The notes: generated by a model not told the origin, from the sequence alone. DNA of 60,583 bases from Glycocaulis albus (GCF_014639075.1 NZ_BMFS01000014.1:1-60583), one strand, 5' to 3'. Numbered from the stretch's first letter, positions 37,882-47,376 are shown. Numbers and translations are program-made.

Positions 37882-38373
37882 CTAGCGCGCCGTTTCCACG
37901 GCCAGAAAGGCGATCAGGTCGTTGCGGTCGCTCTCGTCGCGCAGGCCCGCAAAGCTCATGCGATTGCCGGGAAGGTAGGTGCGGGGGTTGGCCAGCCACT
38001 GGTCCAGCTCGGCCTTGGTCCACACAAAGTCGGCCTGTTCGAGCGCGCGCGAGAACCGGAAGCCCTCTGCCTCGCCAACCTGCCGCCCGAACATGCCATG
38101 CAGGTTCGGGCCTACCAGATGACGGTCATCCGCACCCAGCGTGTGGCACGAGGCACAGCGCCGGAACAGCCGGCGGCCATTATCGAGATTTGCCGATGCG
38201 TAAGGCTCGCCAAGGCCGGACAGGATCGCTTGGGCCTCATCGGCCGTGGCCGTTGTTTCGGGCGCGCCGCCGTGGGTTTGCGGTTGCGGCGACGGGGTTG
38301 CGCTGTCGCTCTCCCCGCACGCCGCGAGAATCAGGGTCAACACCACAGAGGTCAGAACTGCCTTACGGGTCAT
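37882..38373 (-). CDS. Lipoprotein class I cytochrome c
   Basis: A 163-residue cytochrome with a lipoprotein signal (LTLILAACGES) and a linker rich in Thr, Ala and Pro. The haem motif CASCH occurs in RCASCHTLGADD at about residue 75 and the axial Met in GNRMSFAGL, with the fold of cytochrome c2. It would shuttle electrons in the periplasm, tethered to the membrane. It converges on the RND operon with a 9 bp gap, where a GC-rich hairpin (37877-37892) may end both transcripts. Confidence 0.9.
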   Translation of the reverse strand: MTRKAVLTSVVLTLILAACGESDSATPSPQPQTHGGAPETTATADEAQAILSGLGEPYASANLDNGRRLFRRCASCHTLGADDRHLVGPNLHGMFGRQVGEAEGFRFSRALEQADFVWTKAELDQWLANPRTYLPGNRMSFAGLRDESDRNDLIAFLAVETAR

Positions 38374-38432
38374 GGTCGGCCATCTCCTGCGTCACTGTCA
38401 CCGCCCAGACCTAGCGCCGGTTTCGAGCGCTA

Positions 38433-38894
38433 TCAATCGGCAGCGGGGGCGGATGGCTGCGTCACGTTTTCACGCCGCGCTGTCAGAATGAACAGGAACT
38501 CGCCTTCCAGCGTTATGCCGCCCTGCCGGTTGGTGATGCGGGCGTGGGTGGTTGCCTTGCGGCCTGTCCGCCCGGTGACTTCAGCGTATGCGAGCGCAGG
38601 CCCGTCTTCAGGCGCAAAAGGGCGCCGGTACTGCAGGCTTGCAGTCGCTGTCACAAAGACCTCGCCGGGTCCGCACAGCGTATTGGTGGCCAGCCCTGCC
38701 ACCTGATCAAGCCAGCCGGCGCTGGCCCCGCCATGCACCGCGTTATTCAGGTTCAGCCAGTGTTTCGCGACGGGAATTTCCAGCCTCGCCCGGCCGTCAC
38801 CCAGCTCGATCACGCGTGCGTTCAGCAGCCCCCAGAAGCGTGCCTGGGCCTCGTGGCTGCCAAAATGATCCATCAGGCGGTCAGGCAAAGTCAT
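38433..38894 (-). CDS. PaaI-type hotdog thioesterase
   Basis: A 153-residue hotdog-fold thioesterase. The catalytic region is NNAVHGGASAGWLDQVAG (Asp/His position equivalent of HGG), a hallmark of PaaI-like enzymes that release CoA from aryl or short acyl thioesters. It is the last gene of the minus-strand operon thiolase, acyl-CoA ligase, thioesterase, with an ATGA overlap. In the paa pathway PaaI rescues dead-end thioesters; the same role could apply to this cluster's unknown substrate. Confidence 0.9.
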   Translation of the reverse strand: MTLPDRLMDHFGSHEAQARFWGLLNARVIELGDGRARLEIPVAKHWLNLNNAVHGGASAGWLDQVAGLATNTLCGPGEVFVTATASLQYRRPFAPEDGPALAYAEVTGRTGRKATTHARITNRQGGITLEGEFLFILTARRENVTQPSAPAAD

Positions 38895-40417
38895 TGGCTG
38901 TTGCTGCGCTCGTCGGTCTGCGGCGGGTACACGACACTGCGTACGCTGGAGCGTGTGACCTTGCCAACAGGATTGCGGGGCAGGCGCGCCAGAAGGTGGA
39001 TGGCCTTGGGCGTCTTTACAGGCCCCAGAAGCTCTCGCGCCAGCAGTACAAGCTGGCTGGTATCGAGGCTATGTCCCCTCAAGGGTGTAACGGCCGCCTC
39101 CAGGCGCTCCCCCCACTGAGGATCAGGCACGGCAAACGCGCATGCCTCATCGACGCCCGGCAAGGTCAGCAGCGCAGCCTCAACTTCTGCAGGGTGGATG
39201 TTGTAACCGCCCGAGATCAGCATGTCGCTCGCCCGGCCGGTGATGAACAGATAGCCCTCACGATCAAGATGCCCCAGATCTCCGGTATGCAGCCAGCCGC
39301 CGCGCAGCGTGTCTCTGGTGCGCGAGACATCGTCGAGATAGCCGTCCATCAGGAGCGGTCCCTTCACGGTAATCTCGCCTGTCTGGCCTGGGCGAAGTGC
39401 CTCCCCCTCGCTTCCGGTGATCGCGATTTCGCATAACCGCCCCGCCTTGCCGACCGAGTTGGAGAGCCGTGGATCTGCCAGTTCGGATTCGGTGATCGCG
39501 GCGATGGTCATGGGCGCTTCGGTCTGCCCGTAAAGACCGGCAATGCGCGCTCCGAAAGACCGCTGGGCCCTCAGCAGCTGGTCTGCGGGCATGGGCGCGG
39601 CGCCATAGATGATGCGCCGGAGCGCTGGCGCTTCAATCGGCCTGTCCACCAGCGCACACAGCCGCATGATCAGCGTCGGGGCCATGAAGCTCTCCGTCAC
39701 GGCTTCGTCGCGCAGCAGCCGCAGGATGAGGTTGGGCTCGGCCTTGTGCAGCAATACCAGCCTGCCGCCACGCGCCAGCGTGGGCAGCACAAAGTGTGAC
39801 GCGCCATGCGTAAGGGGCGAGCAGGCCAGAAAGACCGGCTTGGTCTGCGCTCCGAAACGCTCTTCCATATTGATGATGTTGGCCATTACTGACCGGTTGG
39901 ACTGGATCACGCCCTTGGGCTCGCCCGTCGAGCCGCCAGTGAACTTGACAGCCATTGTGTCTTCGGGCTTGCGCACCAGCGGTTCGAAACCGGGCGCCGG
40001 CGCCAGGTTTTCCGGTATGGTTTCCACGCCCTCCGCCAGCGGAGCGAGTATCCGTGCCTCGTCGGGCCCGGCAAGGATTAGGTCGGGTTTCGCCTTCCCA
40101 ATGGCTGCAGCATTGAGCTGCGGCCCGTTGCTGGGGTTCAGCGGCACCCAGACCAGTCCTGCTGACTGGATCGCCAGATACGCCGCGACGTGGTCGATCG
40201 TGTTGGGGGCAGATAGCGCAATGCGTGCGCCAGGCGCAAAGCGGCTCGCCAGATGCGCAGCCAGGCTGCGCACACGCTGGGAAAGCGCATAAAAGCCGAT
40301 CCGCCCGATCAGGCGTCCTTCGGCATCATACTCGCAGGCTGCGCCGTGATCGGGGAATCGGCGCGCAGCCTCCCAGAACAGGCTGACCGGATGGGTGGAA
40401 AGCGTTGGCTGTATCAT
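38891..40417 (-). CDS. Acyl-CoA synthetase (AMP-forming)
   Basis: A 508-residue ANL-family ligase that forms an acyl-adenylate and then the CoA thioester. Motifs: P-loop VKFTGGSTGEPKGV, adenine-site GLYGQTEAP, the hinge LYITGRASDMLISGG (cited as GRASDMLISGG, with domain-alternating Lys/Arg), and NPVGKVTRS holding the catalytic lysine. It overlaps both neighbours by 4 bp, so translation is coupled to thiolase and thioesterase. Substrate is not evident, but the family covers aromatic and medium-chain acids. Confidence 0.93.
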   Translation of the reverse strand: MIQPTLSTHPVSLFWEAARRFPDHGAACEYDAEGRLIGRIGFYALSQRVRSLAAHLASRFAPGARIALSAPNTIDHVAAYLAIQSAGLVWVPLNPSNGPQLNAAAIGKAKPDLILAGPDEARILAPLAEGVETIPENLAPAPGFEPLVRKPEDTMAVKFTGGSTGEPKGVIQSNRSVMANIINMEERFGAQTKPVFLACSPLTHGASHFVLPTLARGGRLVLLHKAEPNLILRLLRDEAVTESFMAPTLIMRLCALVDRPIEAPALRRIIYGAAPMPADQLLRAQRSFGARIAGLYGQTEAPMTIAAITESELADPRLSNSVGKAGRLCEIAITGSEGEALRPGQTGEITVKGPLLMDGYLDDVSRTRDTLRGGWLHTGDLGHLDREGYLFITGRASDMLISGGYNIHPAEVEAALLTLPGVDEACAFAVPDPQWGERLEAAVTPLRGHSLDTSQLVLLARELLGPVKTPKAIHLLARLPRNPVGKVTRSSVRSVVYPPQTDERSNSQ

Positions 40418-41637
40418 CGCGTCAGCACCGTCACCAAGGTCACGGCCTCCTCGACGCCGAGAAACCCGCCCCCATTCTCACACACGCCGGCGCGGGCGTT
40501 TTCGACCTGCATGTTGCCGGCTTCCCCCCGTAGCTGCGCGCACATTTCCGCGATCTGGACAATGCCGGTTGCCCCCACCGGATGGCCCTTGGCGACAAGC
40601 CCTCCGCCGGCATTGACCGGAATGCGGCCGCCGCGCGCCGTCGCGCCCGAGGCGGTAAAGGCGCCACCTTGTCCGCGCGGGCACAGGCCAAGATTTTCGA
40701 TCTGCAGGATTTCGGCAAAGCTTGTCGCGTCATGCACCTCAGCGATGTGCATATCGGCAGGGCCAAGCCCGGATGCCTCCCACGCCATGTCCGCCGCCCG
40801 CTTGCCCAGATGGCGGTCCCAGTCAGTGATGAGCCGCCCGCGGGCTGTCGTCCAGCCTGTTCCGGCCAGTTTTACCGCGCGGGCATTACCCTTCGCGGCG
40901 CAGGCCGATTGCAGCACGATGGCCGCTGCCCCGTCGCTGACCGGCGCGCACATGGCGCGGGTGAGGGGCCAGATTACCGCCTTGTCGGCCAGCACGTCCT
41001 CCGGCGTGAAGGGTGTGCGGTATTGCGCATTCGGGTTTGAGGCAGCGTGGGTGTGGTTCTTGGCAGCGGCGATCGCCAATTGCTGGCGCGTCGTGCCGAA
41101 AGCCTCCATATGGGCGCGCGCGATCCCGGCATAGATGTCCATGAAGAAGCTGCGCGGTGCTTCCGGGGCGTCTGGCGGTATCAGCTCGGCCCCAAGGGCT
41201 GCCATCGTGCTCGCTGTTTCATCTATGCGTTCGATATCGGTGCCGCCCCGGAAGGCCGCCATCACCTGATCGGTCCGGTCAGGGAAAACCATCTTCTCCG
41301 CGCCAACGGCGAGAACTGTCTCAGCCTCGCCTGCGCGGATCATGGACGCACCCAGCGCCACGGCAGACGAGCCGGATGCACAGGCGTTTTCCACGTTGAC
41401 GATCCTGATCCCTTCAATGCCAAGGGGGCTAAGCGCAATCTCGCCGCGTACGGCATTCTGGCCTTCCAGCATGGGCTGGCGGGTGTTCGAAAACAGGGCC
41501 GCCTCGATACGGTCCGGCGAGAGCCCGGCATCGGCAAGTGCTGCCATAACCGCCTCCCGGGTCAGATCCTTCACTGAACGTGCCGGATGCTTGCCGAGCG
41601 GGGTCATGGCTGCGCCGGTGATGTAAACACTGTCCAT
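40414..41637 (-). CDS. SCP-x-type thiolase
   Basis: A 407-residue thiolase. The nucleophile Cys lies in VENACASGSSA (about residue 89), then EVHDATSF and GHPVGATG (catalytic His). The motif EVHDATSF rather than NEAFA places it among SCP-x/sterol-carrier-protein thiolases, typically acting on branched or ring-derived acyl-CoAs. ATG at 41637 is preferred over TTG 41640. It is the first gene of the operon and is divergent to paaN across a 138 bp gap. Confidence 0.9.
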   Translation of the reverse strand: MDSVYITGAAMTPLGKHPARSVKDLTREAVMAALADAGLSPDRIEAALFSNTRQPMLEGQNAVRGEIALSPLGIEGIRIVNVENACASGSSAVALGASMIRAGEAETVLAVGAEKMVFPDRTDQVMAAFRGGTDIERIDETASTMAALGAELIPPDAPEAPRSFFMDIYAGIARAHMEAFGTTRQQLAIAAAKNHTHAASNPNAQYRTPFTPEDVLADKAVIWPLTRAMCAPVSDGAAAIVLQSACAAKGNARAVKLAGTGWTTARGRLITDWDRHLGKRAADMAWEASGLGPADMHIAEVHDATSFAEILQIENLGLCPRGQGGAFTASGATARGGRIPVNAGGGLVAKGHPVGATGIVQIAEMCAQLRGEAGNMQVENARAGVCENGGGFLGVEEAVTLVTVLTR

Positions 41638-41775
41638 CAAACCACTGCCTTGAAGCGGGCGGTTGCCGGGTTGCCCTGTAACTTCGATAAAGATACTTTC
41701 TGCTCCGACGATACCGGCGCGTGCCGGTTATGCAATCATCTTGGTAAAAGAAATGTCCGCTCCGGAGGGATTTTC

Positions 41776-43461
41776 ATGAGCGTTGCAGCCCGGCTCTACG
41801 ATCAGCACCGCGAAACGCTGGACACGGCATTGAAGGCCGTCAGGATCCGCGACCACTGGAGCCCGTTCAGGGAATCGCCCAGCGCGAAACTGCATGGCGA
41901 GGAGGCACCCCGCCTTGGCAAGTCCCGCTTCGAGGCGCAGCTGGGCAAGCCGTTCGATCTCGAGCAGCCCGGAACCATCGGAACGGTCGGAGCTGAAGTG
42001 TCGCCCTATACCCGGGAGCCGCTGGGGATCACCTATCCCAAATCCGATCCGGCAGCCTTGTTTGCTGCGTCGCGCAAGGCGATGAGTGGCTGGACGAAGG
42101 CGAGCGTGGAGGAGCGCGCAGGCATCATCACCGAGATGCTGTTTGCGATGGAGCGCAACGCATTCGAGAACGCGCACGCTACCATGCATACGGCCGGGCA
42201 GGGCTATGTGATGGCATTTTCCGGCTCCGGCGCGAATGCGCTGGACCGCGGGCTGGAAGCGCTTGTCTACGCCATGAAAGCCATGCAGGACGTGCCTGAG
42301 ACCGCCAGCTGGACCAAGCGCTTCCTTGAGCCGGAGCCCGTCAGCCTGAAAAAGCGTTATGTGCGTGTGCCGCTGGGTCCGGCGGTCGTCATTTGCTGTG
42401 CCACCTTCCCTTTGTGGAACGCCTACCCGGCGATGACCGCCAATCTGATGACCGGTAATCCCGTTATAGTGAAACCGCACCCTACCGGCGTGCTGCCGGT
42501 CGCCATGGCCGTGCGCACCTGCCGCGAGGTGCTGGAGAAGGCAGGCTACGATCCAAACCTTGTCCTGCTGGCGGCGGACGAGCCGATGGACCAGATCACG
42601 ATCCGGCTGCTCGAGCAGCCTGATTGCCGGATCGTCGATTATACCGGTTCGCAGCGCTTCGGCACCTGGATCGAGAATAACTGCCCCGGGCGGCTGGTCT
42701 TCACCGAGACCGCGGGCTGCAACTCGGTCGTGATCCATTCGGCGAACGATTTTGGCCGCGTCGCCCACACGGTCGCGCGCGCCATGGTGACGTTTGCCGC
42801 CCAGATGTGCACCGCGCCGCAGAATGTCTTCATCCCGCGTTCCGGCGTGCAGACCCCGGACGGAATTATTGCCTATGACGACGCGGTGGAAACGCTGGTG
42901 TCTGCGATGGACAAAATCGCGGGCGACAACACGCTGGGGCCGGCCATCGCGGCTGCCGTGCAAGCCGATGCGACCATCGAGAATGTCGAGGCCATGACCC
43001 GCAAGGGCGAAGCGGAGGGCAATATCTTGCGCCGCTCCGGCCCGGTTTCGAACCCGGACTACCCGCAAGCCCGCACCGCCAGCCCCGTCCTGATCGAGTG
43101 CGATCCGGCCAATGAGGATTTCTATGGCGAGGAGCGCTTCGGCCCGGTCAGCTTCGTGATTCCCGTCGACAGCGCGCAGGAGGGTGTGCGTCTGGCCACC
43201 TCGCAGGCGCGAACGCGCGGTGCCATCGCCTCCTATCTCTATTCCACCGACGAGAGCTTCATCGACGCCGCCGAGCCAGACTATCTGGGCGCCGGGGCCT
43301 CGGTCAGCATCAATATAGACCGGGGCATGCCGATGAATTTCATGGGCGCCTATTCGGATTATCACGTCACCGGGCTCAATCCGGCGGGCAATGCCAGCCT
43401 GACCGACCTTGCCTTCGTCGCGCCGCGCTTCCGTGTCGTGCAGATGCGCAGGCCCGGCTGA
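41776..43461 (+). CDS. PaaN-like aldehyde dehydrogenase
   Basis: A 561-residue ALDH-superfamily enzyme of the PaaN group. The cofactor/Glu motif is TETAGCNSVVI and the nucleophile Cys is in FAAQMCTAPQNVF; the N-terminal 90 residues (ARLYDQHRETLDTAL) match the PaaN leader rather than a typical ALDH. GGAGG precedes the ATG by 6 nt. PaaN-like proteins occur in phenylacetate and other ring-cleavage loci and probably oxidise an aldehyde (semialdehyde) intermediate. No hydratase domain is attached. Confidence 0.87.
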   Translation: MSVAARLYDQHRETLDTALKAVRIRDHWSPFRESPSAKLHGEEAPRLGKSRFEAQLGKPFDLEQPGTIGTVGAEVSPYTREPLGITYPKSDPAALFAASRKAMSGWTKASVEERAGIITEMLFAMERNAFENAHATMHTAGQGYVMAFSGSGANALDRGLEALVYAMKAMQDVPETASWTKRFLEPEPVSLKKRYVRVPLGPAVVICCATFPLWNAYPAMTANLMTGNPVIVKPHPTGVLPVAMAVRTCREVLEKAGYDPNLVLLAADEPMDQITIRLLEQPDCRIVDYTGSQRFGTWIENNCPGRLVFTETAGCNSVVIHSANDFGRVAHTVARAMVTFAAQMCTAPQNVFIPRSGVQTPDGIIAYDDAVETLVSAMDKIAGDNTLGPAIAAAVQADATIENVEAMTRKGEAEGNILRRSGPVSNPDYPQARTASPVLIECDPANEDFYGEERFGPVSFVIPVDSAQEGVRLATSQARTRGAIASYLYSTDESFIDAAEPDYLGAGASVSINIDRGMPMNFMGAYSDYHVTGLNPAGNASLTDLAFVAPRFRVVQMRRPG

Positions 43462-43515
43462 GGCAAGCCGCGTTCTTTGCGCCACACTCCGGGCCAACAT
43501 GACGGTTTCTTTAAA

Positions 43516-43541
43516 AAAGTGACCTTGAGTTAGTTCGTTTA
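43516..43541 (+). promoter_or_regulatory. Motif pair upstream of the TonB receptor
   Basis: AAAGTGACC (43516-43524) is followed by GAGTTAGTTCG (43527-43537). The same two words occur in front of the flavin oxygenase gene: GAGTTAGTTTCGCTAAC (47360-47376) and AAAGTGACC (47377-47385). Here the inverted repeat is imperfect (half-site GTTAG only). It is 87-112 bp before the receptor start. Possible shared regulator site. Confidence 0.35.
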
Positions 43542-43627
43542 TTGAAGTTATGGTGTGCCTGATACGGTGAGGCGGGCGATTCCACCTGTCTTTACCGGAA
43601 TCCAAGAGAAGTTCAGGGGAGGTTCGA

Positions 43628-45835
43628 ATGAACAGATCAAAAGCGTGGCTGCGCCTGTCTGTCGGTGCGATGGCACTGACGGGCGCGCTGGCCTCGGCCG
43701 GCACCGCGATTGCGCAGTCCGCCGAAATCATCACCGTGACGGCCCAGCGCCGCGAACAGTCCGTGCAGGACGTGCCGGTCGCCGTGACCGCCTTCAGCGC
43801 TGCGGATTTGCGCGATTCGTCGATTGCCGGTGTCGAGGGCATTGCCGAGCGCACGCCCGGCTTCACCATGACGCGGTTCAATATCGGTGAGCCGCAGCTC
43901 TATATCCGGGGCATCGGTTCCACGTCCGACTCGGCAGCGGGTGATCCCTCTGTCGCGGTATCCATCGACGAGGTCTATATCGGCCGGGCCGGTGGCGGCG
44001 CCCTCAGCTTCTTCGACATCGAGCGTGTCGAGGTGCTGCGCGGTCCGCAAGGCACGCTCTATGGCCGCAACGCGGCTGGCGGCGCGGTGAACATCATCTC
44101 GGCCCGCCCGGATGCCACGCAATCCTTTGGCGAGTTCACCTTCGGCTATGGCGACTATAATGACCGTCTGGTCAGCGCCGTGCTGAACGGCCCGCTCGGT
44201 GATCAGGGCGCCGCCGGACGCCTGGCTTTCCTCTACCAGGCCAATGACGGCTACTCTGAAAGCGTGCCGTCGGGTGCTGACCTGGGCGGTTCCAGCACCT
44301 GGGGCGTGCGCGGTTCGATCAGCTGGGATGCCGGCAATTGGAGCTTCCTGGCTCAGGCCGACTATGCCTCGGACGAAACCGACGGGCAGGCCCGCGTTCC
44401 GGTGCTCGGCCCGAACACCAACCCGGCCTTTGTGGGCCTGATCGGCGCCATCCGGGCCGGGCTCGACGAGCGTCAGAGCTTCTCCGATCCGGATACCTTC
44501 CAGGAGCGTGACAGCTGGGGCGTGCTTTTCCGCGCCGACACCACTCTGGGCGACATGGATTTCACCTCGCTGACCTCCTATCGGGGCCTCGAATTTTCCT
44601 GGTTTGATGATCTGGGCGGCCTTCCGGTTCCGCCGTATGTATTGCGCGTGGAAGACGTCAACCAGGACGAGGCCTGGCAGTTCACGCAGGAATTCCGCCT
44701 GTCACGCACGCTCGATAATGGCGCGTTCTGGGTGGCCGGGCTCTACCTCTTCCACGAGGAAGTGGACCGCAACGAAAATTTCGTCGTGGATGCCCGCGCA
44801 CCGCTGCCCGCCATTGCGTCGGGTGACGTGACCTTCTTCCAGGAAGCCACGAACCAGTCTGCCGCCGTGTTTGCCCAGCTCACCATGCCGCTGGCCGATA
44901 CGCTGAATCTGACTGTAGGTGGCCGGCTTACCTACGACTCCAAGGAGATATTCGCCCGCGGCGTCGACAATGCGACACCGGGCGGACCTTTCCCGGGTAT
45001 CCCGCTTGGCCCGCCTCCGGGTGTCGCCTATCCCAATGGCGCTTCGGGCAGCGAAAGCTGGACCGAGCCGACCTGGCGGCTGGCGCTGGACTGGCAGGCA
45101 TCGGACAATGTGATGCTCTATGCGTCCTATGACCGCGGCTACAAGTCCGGCCTCTATCCCAGCCAGGCACAAAGCGCCGCGCAGGCAACCACTGCGCTTG
45201 ATCCGGAAATTCTCGACAATTTCGAGATCGGGATGAAATCGACCTTCGCCGAAGGCCGGGGCATCTTCAATCTGGCGGCGTTCTACACCGACTATCAAAG
45301 CCTGCAGGTTTATGAGCTGTTGGGCCTTGCCCTGTCGACCTCGAACGCGGATGCGGAAATCCGTGGCGTGGAGGCGGAATTCGCCTTCCAGGCCAATGAG
45401 TATTTCGAGTTCGGCGGCTCCTACGCCTATCTCGATGCCCAGTACACCTCCGATGCGGTCTCCAATCTCGGCGTGCTGCCCTATAACGGCAACCAGCTGA
45501 CCCGTTCACCGGAGCATCAGTACAATGTCTATGCGGCACTGGAGCTTCCCATAGCGTCCGGTACGGCGCGTGCGCGCGTCGACTATAACTGGACGGGTGA
45601 CTACTATTTCGACCCGTCCAACGCGCCGGAAACGCTGGTGGAATCCTATGGCACGGTCGATGCCCGGCTGAGCTGGGGACCGGACGATGCCAACTGGGAT
45701 ATCTCGCTGTGGGGCCGCAACCTCACCGACGAGCTCTATCCCAGCCATATCATCAAGAACCTCGATATCGGGTTCACGGTGTTCGCGCCGCCGCGCACCT
45801 TCGGCGCGCAGTTCCGTATGCGTCTGGGCGGATAG
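43628..45835 (+). CDS. TonB-dependent receptor
   Basis: A 735-residue outer-membrane receptor. A signal peptide ends near ASAGTAIAQS, followed by a TonB-box-like EIITVTAQRREQ, a plug domain (VPVAVTAFSAADLRDSS, LYGRNAAGGAVNII) and a 22-stranded barrel closing in FGAQFRMRLGG. The TonB-box and plug style (AQRREQ) match the large receptor group of Sphingomonadales and Hyphomonadaceae that import aromatics and plant polymers as well as iron complexes. It lies between paaN and the HxlR region, so may import the substrate of the cluster. Confidence 0.93.
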   Translation: MNRSKAWLRLSVGAMALTGALASAGTAIAQSAEIITVTAQRREQSVQDVPVAVTAFSAADLRDSSIAGVEGIAERTPGFTMTRFNIGEPQLYIRGIGSTSDSAAGDPSVAVSIDEVYIGRAGGGALSFFDIERVEVLRGPQGTLYGRNAAGGAVNIISARPDATQSFGEFTFGYGDYNDRLVSAVLNGPLGDQGAAGRLAFLYQANDGYSESVPSGADLGGSSTWGVRGSISWDAGNWSFLAQADYASDETDGQARVPVLGPNTNPAFVGLIGAIRAGLDERQSFSDPDTFQERDSWGVLFRADTTLGDMDFTSLTSYRGLEFSWFDDLGGLPVPPYVLRVEDVNQDEAWQFTQEFRLSRTLDNGAFWVAGLYLFHEEVDRNENFVVDARAPLPAIASGDVTFFQEATNQSAAVFAQLTMPLADTLNLTVGGRLTYDSKEIFARGVDNATPGGPFPGIPLGPPPGVAYPNGASGSESWTEPTWRLALDWQASDNVMLYASYDRGYKSGLYPSQAQSAAQATTALDPEILDNFEIGMKSTFAEGRGIFNLAAFYTDYQSLQVYELLGLALSTSNADAEIRGVEAEFAFQANEYFEFGGSYAYLDAQYTSDAVSNLGVLPYNGNQLTRSPEHQYNVYAALELPIASGTARARVDYNWTGDYYFDPSNAPETLVESYGTVDARLSWGPDDANWDISLWGRNLTDELYPSHIIKNLDIGFTVFAPPRTFGAQFRMRLGG

Positions 45836-45861
45836 TCTTTCGGGGACAGACGTAAGACGGG

Positions 45862-45894
45862 AAGGGCGGTGCCTCACGGTGCCGCCCTTTTTTT
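45862..45894. terminator. Bidirectional terminator between convergent genes
   Basis: AAGGGCGG (45862-45869) pairs with CCGCCCTT (45882-45889) around a 12-nt loop and runs into TTTTT. It lies between the receptor stop (45835) and the DUF1801 gene end (45894). It serves the receptor directly; on the opposite strand it is preceded by A-rich sequence. Confidence 0.78.
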
Positions 45895-46295
45895 CAGACC
45901 AGCCGCTCCAGCCTGCCCTTGCGCCTGATCAGATTGCGGTAGTCCCATTGCACGGTACGTGCTTCGGCCAGCCAGCGGCGCAGGAGATCTTCGTCGATCT
46001 GCTCGGGCGCCGTGTAGCGCGCCTCCGCGGCCTTGAATGTGCCTTCGGGCTTCAGACCCGGCGTTTCAAAGGACTGCCCGCTCCAGAACAGCAGGCGCAC
46101 GCAAGACTTCAGCTTGCTATAGCCGGTGACCGGATTGCCATCGAGGAACCAGACCGGGTGGGCATGCCAGATCTTGCTTTCCGCTTCCGGCAGCGCGTCG
46201 TCGATCACATGCCGGAGCGTGTCGCATATCGTCCGGTCAGCCTTGGACTGTGCGCCGTGATAGGCCTCTATGCTTTCAAATCGCGGGGCTTTCAT
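45894..46295 (-). CDS. DUF1801 domain protein
   Basis: A 133-residue soluble protein of the YdhG/DUF1801 fold: ICDTLRHVIDDALPEAESKIWHAHPVWFL is cited by its core KIWHAHPVWFL; KLKSCVRLLFWSGQSF and ARYTAPEQIDEDLL follow. The family fold resembles frataxin-like iron-binding proteins, but function is unknown. It lies downstream of the HxlR gene on the same strand after 20 bp and probably shares its transcript. Confidence 0.82.
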   Translation of the reverse strand: MKAPRFESIEAYHGAQSKADRTICDTLRHVIDDALPEAESKIWHAHPVWFLDGNPVTGYSKLKSCVRLLFWSGQSFETPGLKPEGTFKAAEARYTAPEQIDEDLLRRWLAEARTVQWDYRNLIRRKGRLERLV

Positions 46296-46315
46296 GGGCG
46301 CCTCCTTGCCGTGTT

Positions 46316-47284
46316 CTACTGCGCGGCGCTGATAGCGGCGCGTTCGCTGGCCGAGAGGGCCGGCACCGGCCGCACGCTGCGCGCATCAATCTCCTCGCCG
46401 GTCACGGCGTTACGCAGAACCGGCAGCACGGTCTTTCCGGTCGTCTGGGAAACCAGTTCGACAGGCAGCTTGCCCGGCTCGCACAGCCAGCGTGCGCCCC
46501 AGGCGAAGAAGGCCAGCACAGTCGGGTAGAGGGCCAGTCCGCGCTGGGTGAGCACATATTCGAAGCGTTCAGGGCGTATCTGGTAGCGTTTGCGCGCAAG
46601 GATTCCGTGGGAAACCAGACTTTCGAGCCGGTCTGCCAGCACGCTGGTCGACACATCCAGCGTTTTCAGGAAATCGTCATAGCGCCGCACCCGGTAGAAG
46701 CACGCGGCCAGCACCAGATTGGTCCAGTAATCTCCGAACAGCTCTATCCCCAGCTCGATAGGCTTGCCGCTGGCGCGCATGGCGGGCTGGACTTTCCGGC
46801 GGCGCATCTCTTTCAGGGCGGGCGCCTTTCCGGGCACCGGCCCGGGCCTGGGCATGACGTCTCCCGGCAGGATGGGGGCCCCGCTGTCTTCACCGGCCAT
46901 GATCGGTTCCACCGCGCCGCTGCCATCGCGCGCGACAAGCCTGATCGCGCGGGCCGGGTCAGAGCGCGGTGACCAGTCCTGCTCCCAGAGGATAAGCATG
47001 ATCGCGACGCCATAAAGGTCGCGTCCCATTGCGGTCAGAACGTACTCGTAGCGGTCTGGCCGCGTCTGATACTGGCGGCGGGAAAGCAACCCGGCATCGG
47101 TCAACGTCTTCAACCGCCGGGCCAGTACCGAGCGGGCGATGGCCAGCCGTTCCATCCAGTCATCAAACCGGCGCGCACCCCGGAACGCCTCACGCAGGAT
47201 CAGCATGGTCCACGCCTCTCCCACCACGTCCATGGCGTGGGAGACGGGGTTGTTCTGAATCATCTGCTTGAGACGGGAGTCCAT
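46316..47284 (-). CDS. Tandem HxlR-type transcriptional regulator
   Basis: A 322-residue protein made of two HxlR-type winged-helix domains. Domain 1 (residues 10-105) has VVGEAWTMLILREAFRG, RRFDDWMERL and SVLARRLKTL; domain 2 (residues 175-265) has LFGDYWTNLVLAACF, RRYDDFLKTL and SVLADRLESL. Normal HxlR proteins have one domain and act as dimers, so this looks like a fused pseudo-dimer. ATG 47284 is preferred to the start at 47323. It is divergent from the flavin oxygenase gene across about 100 bp holding a perfect inverted repeat. Confidence 0.88.
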   Translation of the reverse strand: MDSRLKQMIQNNPVSHAMDVVGEAWTMLILREAFRGARRFDDWMERLAIARSVLARRLKTLTDAGLLSRRQYQTRPDRYEYVLTAMGRDLYGVAIMLILWEQDWSPRSDPARAIRLVARDGSGAVEPIMAGEDSGAPILPGDVMPRPGPVPGKAPALKEMRRRKVQPAMRASGKPIELGIELFGDYWTNLVLAACFYRVRRYDDFLKTLDVSTSVLADRLESLVSHGILARKRYQIRPERFEYVLTQRGLALYPTVLAFFAWGARWLCEPGKLPVELVSQTTGKTVLPVLRNAVTGEEIDARSVRPVPALSASERAAISAAQ

Positions 47285-47361
47285 GCGCCCACTAGAGCCG
47301 ATGGATTTACAATACGCAAACACCCTTGCGGGGGTTGAGGCAGTCCGCGAAACCCGCTAGA

Positions 47362-47376
47362 GTTAGTTTCGCTAAC
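47362..47376. promoter_or_regulatory. Candidate operator GTTAG-N5-CTAAC
   Basis: A perfect inverted repeat GTTAGTTTCGCTAAC lies in the 101 bp gap between the HxlR gene (start 47284, minus) and the flavin oxygenase gene (start 47386, plus). HxlR regulators bind short symmetric sites next to their own gene, so this is the likely operator. A related half-site precedes the TonB receptor. Confidence 0.5.

Noticed and set aside
41728-43881. 717-codon minus-strand frame opposite the PaaN-like gene
   Set aside because: It spans the start of the receptor gene and the whole aldehyde dehydrogenase gene in antisense, without motifs.
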